Positions 1-6,200 of a stretch of DNA of 12,937 nt are shown one piece after another. The stretch is from positions 1-12,937 of the forward strand of contig JAEYZX010000197.1 in assembly GCA_023427845.1 (NCBI GenBank). The letters are read 5' to 3'. The notes beneath the pieces are model-generated. The model ran no database searches. It saw only the letters and a list, made by a program, of their open reading frames with translations, and had not been told where the DNA came from. How positions within the stretch are numbered: position 1 is the first letter of the stretch; every line of letters starts with the position of its first letter. The position numbers and the translations under genes were made by a program. The DNA comes from Bacteroidota bacterium (GTDB lineage Bacteria > Bacteroidota > Bacteroidia > Flavobacteriales > Flavobacteriaceae).

Positions 1-238
1 GTGTTACTTTATGGATGGGGAAAATAAGTGGAATGTGAAAATATACGAAGCAAAAATCAGGTTCGAAGACCACGGCGAATCCATCGGCAAAATTGGAGCA
101 ACCAAAAAAGCCATTGAAATTGCGGTGAAGGGCGGCTATCTTGAAATTATAAACCTGCAACTGCCGGGAAAAAAAATAATGTCGGCTGCCGAATTGCTAA
201 ATGGCATGACATTTTCAGCAAACTCGAAGGCGATATAA
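1..238 (+). CDS. fmt: Methionyl-tRNA formyltransferase, C-terminal end (partial)
   Basis: This is the last 78 residues of an open frame that enters from the left edge (first full codon at base 2) and stops with TAA at 236-238. The visible part matches the C-terminal OB-like domain of Fmt: WNVKIYEAKI, then a short loop and GKI, then IEIAVKGGYLEIINLQLPGKK and the closing (M)SAAELLNG. In Fmt this domain grips the initiator tRNA, while the catalytic formyl-transfer domain lies N-terminal and is outside the window. The enzyme formylates Met-tRNA(fMet) in the cytoplasm using 10-formyl-THF. An in-frame ATG at 11 is an internal methionine, not the start. The next gene, HU, is on the same strand but has its own promoter, so the two need not be cotranscribed. 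The call rests on recognising the conserved C-terminal pattern. Confidence 0.85.
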   Translation, partial: CYFMDGENKWNVKIYEAKIRFEDHGESIGKIGATKKAIEIAVKGGYLEIINLQLPGKKIMSAAELLNGMTFSANSKAI

Positions 239-267
239 GCCCTTGCAAGTACTGATTTGAAAGGGAA

Positions 268-318
268 ATCGACAAAAACAAGAAGCTTTATCAACAAAAG
301 TTTCAAGTTATCAACAAA
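268..318 (+). repeat. Three phased ATC(A/G)ACAAA repeats upstream of the HU promoter
   Basis: Between fmt and HU there are two exact 11-base copies of TTATCAACAAA at 288-298 and 308-318 (period 20). A degenerate third copy, ATCGACAAA, lies at 268-276 (22 bases before the matching part of the second). The spacing is close to two helical turns, so the A-tracts lie on one face of the DNA. The block ends 25 bases before the -33 element of the HU promoter. This placement suggests intrinsic curvature or a protein-binding array, but no factor can be named from sequence alone. Confidence 0.5.
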
Positions 319-342
319 TAGCCCGAAAACACGCGAAAAGGC

Positions 343-372
343 TTGCACGGTAAGGATTTCCCATTAAATTTG
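343..372 (+). promoter_or_regulatory. Bacteroidota sigma-A-type promoter of the HU gene
   Basis: TTG at 343-345 is followed by a 19-base spacer and TAAATTTG at 365-372. This is an exact match to the Bacteroidota consensus TTG-N17-23-TAnnTTTG. Transcription should start about 4-7 bases after the -7 box, giving a leader of roughly 40 bases before the HU ATG at 417. The leader is AT-rich with no Shine-Dalgarno sequence, as is usual in this phylum. Confidence 0.75.
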
Positions 373-416
373 TTATTATTAACATCATGTTTAACCAACA
401 ATAAATAACTATTATT

Positions 417-689
417 ATGAACAAATCAGAATTAATTGATGCTATTGCTGCAGATGCAGGAATTTCTAAAGGTGCTGCAAAATCGGCATTGGAATCATTT
501 TTAGGAAACGTAAGCAAAACTTTGAAAAGTGGCGGCCGAGTTTCTTTGGTAGGTTTTGGGTCATGGTCAGTATCTAACAGAGCTGCTAGAGACGGTAGAA
601 ATCCTCAGACAGGTAAAACGATAAAAATCGCTTCTAAAAATGTTGTGAAATTCAAAGCTGGAGCAGATTTGGAAGGATCAGTTAATTAG
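417..689 (+). CDS. HU-family DNA-binding protein
   Basis: The 90-residue product has the length and full layout of a bacterial HU/IHF subunit. It opens with the helical MNKSELIDAIAADAGISKGAAKSALESFL dimerisation half. The beta-saddle follows with SLVGFGSW, and then the DNA-binding arm RAARDGRNPQTGKTIKIA with the conserved GRNPxTG turn, whose proline intercalates into DNA in HU/IHF. It ends with NVVKFKAG and a short tail. HU dimers bend and compact DNA in the nucleoid. The ATG at 417 is the only start giving the canonical N-terminus. A consensus promoter lies upstream and a strong hairpin terminator downstream, so the gene is probably a single-gene unit with high expression. The family call is very secure. 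Whether to name it hupA or hupB is not decidable here. Confidence 0.95.
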   Translation: MNKSELIDAIAADAGISKGAAKSALESFLGNVSKTLKSGGRVSLVGFGSWSVSNRAARDGRNPQTGKTIKIASKNVVKFKAGADLEGSVN

Positions 690-715
690 AACTGTTTAGA
701 TAAATTAAGAAAAAT

Positions 716-745
716 AAGCTTTCCTGTTCGGAGAGCTTTTTTTTT
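716..745 (+). terminator. Rho-independent terminator of the HU gene
   Basis: A 9-bp stem (AAGCTTTCC at 716-724 with GGAGAGCTT at 730-738, one G-T pair) closes a 5-base loop. It runs straight into nine T residues (737-745), 27 bases after the HU stop codon. Confidence 0.85.
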
Positions 746-812
746 AAATTTTCGTCATTTTTTTTACTGCCATAAAATAAAAATGGCTAAATTTAATTAA
801 AATTGCAGCAAA

Positions 813-1373
813 ATGATTTCGGAAAAACTCAAGAAAGGACATTTGCTAATCGCTGAACCCTCAATAATTGGTGATATTTCATTCAACAGATCGGTAATAC
901 TTTTAGCAGACCATAACAGCGAAGGATCGGTGGGGTTCATTATAAACAAACCGCTGAAATATACCATTAATGATTTGGTTCCGGATGTCGAGGCTTCGTT
1001 TAAAATTTACAACGGTGGGCCTGTGGAACAGGACAACCTCTACTTTATCCACAACATTCCCGATTTGATAACCAACAGTATAGAAATTTCAAATGGCATA
1101 TTCTGGGGCGGCGATTTCGACCTGACCAAAAAACTCATCAACGAAGGCAGGATCAAAAAGGACAACATCCGTTTTTTTCTTGGATATACCGGTTGGGACG
1201 CCCAGCAACTTGAAGACGAAATGCAGTCCAATTCGTGGATCGTAACTGAGAATGGCTATCAGAATAAAATTATAGGAAAATCGACTGCCGACTTCTGGAA
1301 AGAAAAAATACTTGAACTTGGAGGTGATTATCTGATCTGGTCAAATGCTCCTGAAAATCCGCTTCTTAACTAA
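813..1373 (+). CDS. yqgE: YqgE/AlgH family protein (UPF0301)
   Basis: The 186-residue protein matches the YqgE/AlgH family along its whole length. The N-terminal block is GHLLIAEPSIIGD, then F.RSVILLADHN..GSVGFIINKP (about residues 9-47). The middle block is YNGGPVEQDNLYFIH, and then WGGDFD. The C-terminal block is RFFLGYTGWDAQQLEDEM, followed by the W at the end of the core. The fold is a small cytoplasmic alpha/beta protein with no known catalytic residues. AlgH was named from a Pseudomonas alginate phenotype, but the biochemical role remains unsettled, so no activity is assigned. The ATG at 813 gives the normal family N-terminus. Its TAA stop overlaps, on the opposite strand, the TAG stop of the aminotransferase gene, and no terminator hairpin is visible at this junction. 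A weak -7-like TAAATTTA lies at 788-795. Confidence 0.92.
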   Translation: MISEKLKKGHLLIAEPSIIGDISFNRSVILLADHNSEGSVGFIINKPLKYTINDLVPDVEASFKIYNGGPVEQDNLYFIHNIPDLITNSIEISNGIFWGGDFDLTKKLINEGRIKKDNIRFFLGYTGWDAQQLEDEMQSNSWIVTENGYQNKIIGKSTADFWKEKILELGGDYLIWSNAPENPLLN

Positions 1374-2209
1374 TACAACCTGATTTTTGCGTTCAGCTTT
1401 CCTAAAATTCGTTTGCTGAAATCGGCTGAATACTCCTTTTTTCGATATCGCGTAATTGGCTGGATTCCGATAATCACATTCGTTATAAAAATTTCGTCCG
1501 CTTTCTGAAGATCAAAAGGCGATACGGTCTCTTCCGAAAATTCGATGTTCTCCTCGCGTTTTATTATCTCAATTATCTGTTTCCGCATCACACCATTCAA
1601 ACAACCTTCAGATAATGGCGGAGTTATAACTTTATTACCGAAAACCATAAACAGATTCCCGTTCAGTGCCTCTACAATATTTTTTTGCTCGTTCATTAAA
1701 AGGCAATTCTGTAAATCGTTCTCCGCGGCATAAATGCTACCAGTAACATTGATGATTCGGTTTGTCGATTTTATTGTGGAAAGCAATTGACGGGTTACAT
1801 AAAAATCTTTGTACAAATCTACCTCATACCGCCCAGGTTCGATTGCATACACTTTTTGCTCAATCGAAGTTGATGTTATGACATACGATACTTCTCGCGA
1901 CAGCGGCAGATAATTTCCGCCGGCATTCCTAAAAACGGTCATCCTGAGACGTGCTGAATCAGCGCATCCCGACGCATTGGCGGTATCTAATAGTTGGCTT
2001 TCCATAAATTCCATAGTAAATGACATCGGGATTTCCATACGGATTATGCGCATGGCCGACATCAATCGGAAGTAATGATCTTCAAGAAAAAGAACTTTCC
2101 CATCCAATACCTTTAGGGTTTCGAAAACGCTGTCACCATATAAAAATCCCCGATTAAAAGCTATTGAATCCGCTTGAGAGGCAGTAAGAGTACCGTTGAA
2201 ATTAAACAT
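1370..2209 (-). CDS. Class IV (fold-type IV) PLP aminotransferase, PabC/IlvE-like
   Basis: The 279-residue protein has the marks of PLP-dependent aminotransferase class IV. These are FNRGFLYGDSVFETLKV (residues 18-34), the EDHYFRL phosphate-binding arginine (R48), and the likely Schiff-base lysine K147 in STIKSTNRI. They also include the cofactor-binding E180 in the IVEALNGNLF segment and the GCLNGVMRK turn (202-210). This family includes aminodeoxychorismate lyase (folate pathway), branched-chain aminotransferase and D-amino-acid aminotransferase. At 279 residues and with a single-domain architecture, an aminodeoxychorismate-lyase-like enzyme is my first guess, but specificity cannot be fixed from sequence by eye. 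The start (CAT at 2207-2209) gives the MFNFNG N-terminus normal for relatives. It is unusual that the ATG directly follows the T-tract of a hairpin. The stop overlaps that of yqgE by convergent reading. Confidence 0.88.
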   Translation of the reverse strand: MFNFNGTLTASQADSIAFNRGFLYGDSVFETLKVLDGKVLFLEDHYFRLMSAMRIIRMEIPMSFTMEFMESQLLDTANASGCADSARLRMTVFRNAGGNYLPLSREVSYVITSTSIEQKVYAIEPGRYEVDLYKDFYVTRQLLSTIKSTNRIINVTGSIYAAENDLQNCLLMNEQKNIVEALNGNLFMVFGNKVITPPLSEGCLNGVMRKQIIEIIKREENIEFSEETVSPFDLQKADEIFITNVIIGIQPITRYRKKEYSADFSKRILGKLNAKIRLY

Positions 2210-2235
2210 AAAAAAAGCCCTGATAAATTCAGGGC
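2210..2235 (-). terminator. Hairpin terminator of the START-like gene, abutting the next start codon
   Basis: Read on the minus strand, a perfect 7-bp stem GCCCTGA/TCAGGGC (2235-2229 with 2223-2217) closes a 5-base loop. It is followed by seven T residues (2216-2210). It lies 26 bases after the TGA stop of the START-like gene. The very next base is the A of the aminotransferase ATG (2209), leaving no room for a separate ribosome-binding region after the hairpin. Confidence 0.8.
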
Positions 2236-2264
2236 AAATATAGTTTTAAAAATCCGTTTATCAG
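2235..2264 (-). promoter_or_regulatory. Putative promoter of the aminotransferase gene, overlapping the terminator stem
   Basis: On the minus strand TATATTTG (2242-2235) matches the Bacteroidota -7 consensus TAnnTTTG exactly. It is preceded at a 19-base spacing by CTG (2264-2262), one base from the TTG -33 element. The CTG shares bases with the TGA stop of the START-like gene, and the final G of the -7 box is the first base of the terminator stem. Transcription would begin inside the 5' arm of the hairpin, giving a leader of about 20 bases that could no longer form the full stem. Confidence 0.5.
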
Positions 2265-2653
2265 ACGGAACCAATCACGTGCTTCAAATCGGAAATTTGA
2301 TTTTCCCAAAGCCTGCGCGCTTCTTCCACTTCATCTTCATCAGCATAATCAATCACCATAAGAGATACGTCTTTCGTAATTTCATCCTCAAGGATTCGGA
2401 GTTCAAAATATAAATCGGTATCCTTATCATGTTCGTCAATCCAACGAAATTTAACTTTCTCACCCGACTTTTTTGATGTCAGTCGTGCTTTCTCCTGCGA
2501 GCCGTTCCACATGAACGTAAAATATTCCCCTCTTGAGTTTACGTTATCGGCAAACCATTCAGACAATCCCGAAGGCGTCGAAATATATTGGTAAAGCAAC
2601 TGTGGTGAAGAGTTGACGGGGAATTCTAATTCATATCGTACTTTTACATCCAT
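2261..2653 (-). CDS. START-like domain protein (Bacteroidota type)
   Basis: The 130-residue protein resembles the START/AHSA1-like helix-grip proteins common in Bacteroidota. Strand 1 is VRYELEFPVNSSPQLLYQYIS. It continues with the TPSGLSEWFADNV segment typical of polyketide-cyclase/AHSA1 relatives, and then the strands FTFMWNGSQEKARLTSKK, KVKFRWID and YFELRILEDEITKDVSLMVIDY. It closes with an acidic stretch (DEDEVEEARRLW) and a long C-terminal helix. Such folds make a hydrophobic ligand pocket, but no ligand or role is established for this group and none is proposed. It has no signal peptide or membrane segment, so it is cytoplasmic. ATG at 2651-2653 is the natural start. It is divergent from the tRNA-Met unit, and I could not find a convincing -33/-7 pair for it. 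A 7/8 match TATATTTC lies at 2676-2669. Confidence 0.82.
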   Translation of the reverse strand: MDVKVRYELEFPVNSSPQLLYQYISTPSGLSEWFADNVNSRGEYFTFMWNGSQEKARLTSKKSGEKVKFRWIDEHDKDTDLYFELRILEDEITKDVSLMVIDYADEDEVEEARRLWENQISDLKHVIGSV

Positions 2654-2735
2654 ACTCGTATTTTTCGGGAAATATATAGAATTAAATCAAAAAAATGGGG
2701 TTTTATAAAAATATTTTTTTTCTCTAAAATAATAT

Positions 2736-2765
2736 TTGCAACCTCTCGATTTAGTTTTATATTTG
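2736..2765 (+). promoter_or_regulatory. Consensus promoter of the tRNA-Met gene
   Basis: TTG at 2736-2738, a 19-base spacer, and TATATTTG at 2758-2765 fit the Bacteroidota promoter pattern exactly. The tRNA begins 35 bases after the -7 box, leaving a 5' leader of roughly 30 bases for RNase P removal. Confidence 0.8.
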
Positions 2766-2800
2766 CACCCGCGTTAACACAGCATTTAATCAACATTTCT

Positions 2801-2874
2801 GGCGAGGTAGCTCAGTTGGTTAGAGCGCAGGATTCATAACCCTGAGGTCGAGAGTTCAAATCTCTCTCTCGCTA
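2801..2874 (+). tRNA. tRNA-Met (anticodon CAT), elongator type
   Basis: The 74-base cloverleaf folds by eye. The acceptor stem is GGCGAGG (2801-2807) with TCTCGCT (2867-2873), which has G-T pairs at both ends. The D arm is GCTC..GAGC. The anticodon stem is CAGGA/CCCTG with anticodon CAT at 2835-2837. The T arm is GAGAG-TTCAAAT-CTCTC, and the discriminator is A2874. No CCA is encoded; the next bases are CTT. A CAT anticodon can belong to initiator Met, elongator Met, or Ile2 (lysidine-modified C34). The initiator is disfavoured because the run of three G-C pairs above the anticodon loop is absent. The Met-like body makes elongator Met the best call over Ile2. The innermost anticodon-stem pair (A2832, C2840) is a mismatch. 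Confidence 0.9.
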
Positions 2875-2877
2875 CTT

Positions 2878-2916
2878 ATCCCTGATCCAATTCATATTGG
2901 TTCGGGGATTTTTTTT
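2878..2916 (+). terminator. Strong terminator of the tRNA-Met unit
   Basis: A 14-position stem (2878-2891 with 2896-2909, one T-T mismatch and one G-T pair) closes a TCAT loop and is followed by an eight-base T-run (2909-2916). It begins only four bases after the mature tRNA end, so the tRNA is transcribed alone. Confidence 0.9.
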
Positions 2917-3226
2917 ACGTTTACTTTAACATTGTCGACTCAATTTCGCACGACATCGCGACTTCCAATAGCAAAAAATCAATATAAAAATTACGATTTT
3001 ATAAGATTTATCCGACGCAATTGAACGATTTTATGCATTTCATCCTATTTTTATGCAGTTTATCGATTAATTATTTTTTTTTTAGGAAAATTAAAATTAG
3101 TTTTGAAATGCATTAGAAATTATTAACAAAATATTGTGGATAAAATTCGGTTGCTACGTCAAATACCAATAATGAAAATTTTAATTGTCCTGGACCTAAA
3201 ACTATAATGACCTATAATTTGAGCTT
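2917..3226. other. AT-rich intergenic region upstream of the giant gene
   Basis: These 310 bases hold no supportable reading frame. The visible structure is a pair of TTTTATGCA-type direct repeats (listed separately) and several homopolymer runs. I found no exact TTG/TAnnTTTG promoter for the giant gene. The nearest candidate is TATAATTTG (3213-3221), which has one extra base inside the -7 box and lies only five bases before the ATG at 3227. If that box is used, the mRNA would be leaderless or nearly so. The regulation of the giant gene is therefore unresolved. Confidence 0.5.
3029..3064 (+). repeat. Direct repeat pair TTTTATGCA(T/G)TT, period 20
   Basis: TTTTATGCATTT at 3029-3040 recurs as TTTTATGCAGTT at 3049-3060. 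The similarity continues a few bases further (CATC versus TATC), so 14 of 16 bases match with an offset of exactly 20. The pair sits about 165-200 bases upstream of the giant gene's start. Two direct half-sites about two helical turns apart are a common layout for dimeric activator binding, but no regulator is identified. Confidence 0.4.
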
Positions 3227-6200
3227 ATGGAAATTATTACCCTATTAAAGAAGAGATTTCTTTTTAGTTTTTTAACACTACTGTTCTCGCTATTTGGAAT
3301 CGCGCAGTCTATAACCTACAACACAGCCGGAAACGCAACGTTTACGGTACCTCCCGGCGTTACATCTTTGACGGTGGAAGCTTGGGGCGCGGGTGGCCGT
3401 GGCGCTTCAAGATCAACTACCGGTGAAGGCGGTGGAGGCGGTGGAGGCGCATATGTGCAATCCGTGATTTCGGTGACCCCAGGTCAGAACATATCCTTAA
3501 GAGTGGGTGCGGGAAGCAACAACAATAATAATGACGGTGGCGATACCTGGTTTGTTAACGCATCCACACTCCTTGCAAAAGGAGGACGGACTGCTGCCAA
3601 CAATCAAACAAGCGGGGCCAACGGCGGTTCTGCTGCCGCTTCAATCGGAGATATAAAATACAGTGGAGGTGATGGAGCCGATGGGATTAGTTTCCTATGG
3701 TTTATTTATGCCGGTGGTGGTGGTTCCTCAGCAGGACCTTCAGGCAATGGCGCAAACGGTAGCGGTGATAACGGTGGAGTTGCACCTGCCGGTGGCGGAA
3801 ATGGTGGAAATGGCCAAACCGGCAACGGCAATGGTAGTCCGGGCCAGACACCTGGCGGAGGCGGTGGAGGTGCCCGACGCACCAGCGGTACCCGAACAGG
3901 AGGCAATGGGGCCAATGGCCGTGTGATTGTCTCATGGACGGTGGCGTCGCAGGAAATCAACATCCAGGGTAATTCGCAAAATATTGCCGACGGTGATACT
4001 ACACCAACTACAGCCGATTTCACCGATTTCGGATCTACCGATATAACATTAGGTTCCGTAACCCATACATTTACAATTCAAAACACAGGGGATTCAAACC
4101 TGACTATCGGCGCGATTACTTTTAGCGGCGCCCATCCAACGAATTTCACGGTTACATCCGCACCGGCAAGTACAGTAGCAGGAGGATCAAGTACTACTTT
4201 TAATGTGACTTTCAATCCGAGTGCCGTGGGAATCCGAACTGCGATGATCTCAATAGCAAATAATGACGCAAATGAAAATCCTTATAATTTCAATCTCCAG
4301 GGCATCGGAATCATCGCAAATGGCGAAATCAATGTCCAAGGAAATGGAAACAATATCGCCAGTGGGGATAATACTCCTTCAACAACAGATTTCACCGACT
4401 TTGGAAGCGTACATATCCTCAACGGAACGGCCACAAGCACATTCCGTATTCAAAACCTTTCCAGCGCAACAACGCCATTGTCTATTGGTGCTATAACAAT
4501 TACCGGTGCAAACGCCAGTGATTTTAGTGTCACAACAGCGCCAGCTTCAAGTATTCCGGTGAATCAATTTTCGGATTTTGTCATCACTTTCAACCCCAGC
4601 GCGACAGGTGTCCGCAATGCGATGGTCAGCATTCAGAATGATGATGCGAATGAAAACCCTTATACGTTCGCAATACGTGGAAACGGTGCAGAACCCGAAA
4701 TCATCGTCAGCGGAAATGGTATCGTGATCGCAGTTGGCGATGCAACTCCAAATGCAACCGACAACACCGATTTCGGATCAACAAACGTCACGAACGGCAC
4801 CATTGCAAGTACTTTTGTTATTCGGAACAGTAACGCCGCTTCATTACCACTAACTATTGGCGCAATCACAATAACCGGCGCAAATGCCGGAGACTTTACC
4901 GTTACTACTCTTCCTTCGTCACCGGTCGGCATAAATATGACTACCACTTTTGTAATTACTTTTAATCCGTCGGCTACAGGTGTCAGAAATGCTACCGTCA
5001 ATATCGTAAATGACGATATAAGCGAAAACCCATTCACCTTCGCCATCCGTGGTACAGGATCTAATCCTGAAATGAATGTGGTTGGTAATTTTATTTCAAT
5101 TGAGGATAACGATAACTCGCCATGGGTATCCGATCAGACGGATTTTGGATCAGTATCGGTCGATGGCGGTTCAACTACCGTAATCTATACCATTCAGAAT
5201 ACGGGTATCGGAAACCTGAATATTGGAGCCGTGACCTTTACGGGTTCCGGCGCATCAAGCTTCGCAGTTGTAACCCCGCCGGCAGCAGTCTTGGCCTCCG
5301 GTTCATCTACTCAATTGATTGTAAAATTCCAACCTACGACCGTCGGGGTCAAGAATGCTGTACTTTACATAGCAAACGACGACAGTAACGAAAGTCCTTA
5401 CAACTTTTCCATTACAGGTCTCGGTGTGCGCACCTATCCCGATACCGATGGCGACGGGGTCAGCGATAATATCGATATAGATGATGATAACGACGGAATC
5501 ATCGATATCTACGAACAATCCAATTGCACCTCATCGTCGTCGAGTACTGTCGAGTATTTGTTTCTAAATGAAACATTTGGTGCCGGAACGACTAAAGGAC
5601 ATATCAATATCAACATTCCGGGAGCAACCTGTACGTATTGTTATGAAGATGGTGTCGTCGGACCAAATTCGGGTTCATGCGACATGCAAAACGACTGGAG
5701 CCTTAACGATGGCGAATATACAGTGACGCACAAAATCAGTGGCCCATCAGGCGATCCGGGAAATCTTGCCACGTGGTCACATACAAACTGGACTGCGCAG
5801 GAAGATCATACGATTGGCGATACCAATGGAAGGATGGCCGTATTTAATGCTTCCTATACGCCACAAGTTTTTTACGAAACCACCATATCGGGAATACTTC
5901 CGAACGTTCCGATTACGTATACGTTTTGGGCAATGAATATCATGAGCCAGACTGCTTATAACGGTACCATATTGCCAAACATTACGGTCGAATTCCGCGA
6001 TTTGTCAAACAACCTATTATCTACATTTAATACCGGAAACCTCGGACGCTGCAACGGATCGACAACATCAAACTCCTGCGCGCTTTCGGTATGGAAAGAG
6101 TTTACCACGAGCGTGAACCTAGGAAACGTTACTGCATTTACAATCCGCTTCAGGAACAATGCAAGTGGCGGAAGTGGAAATGACCTTGCACTCGATGATA

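Noticed and set aside
288..318. A replication origin with DnaA boxes upstream of HU
   Set aside because: Only two TTATCAACA copies, each one base off the DnaA box, with no box cluster, DNA unwinding element or dnaA/dnaN neighbour.
2210..2235. A riboswitch or ribosomal-protein-type leader before the aminotransferase gene
   Set aside because: The leader is only a single 7-bp hairpin plus T-tract, too short to hold a ligand-binding domain.
3706..4023. A 105-codon minus-strand frame encoding a proline-rich peptide
   Set aside because: The proline runs are simply the reverse complement of the GGN glycine codons of the giant protein.
4660..5046. A 128-codon minus-strand frame opposite the Ig-like repeats
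   Set aside because: It mirrors the repeated coding sequence on the other strand, with no motif and no start context.
3953..5428. A CRISPR-like or satellite repeat array
   Set aside because: The 372-base periodicity is in-frame protein repeats with third-position divergence, not short repeats with unique spacers.
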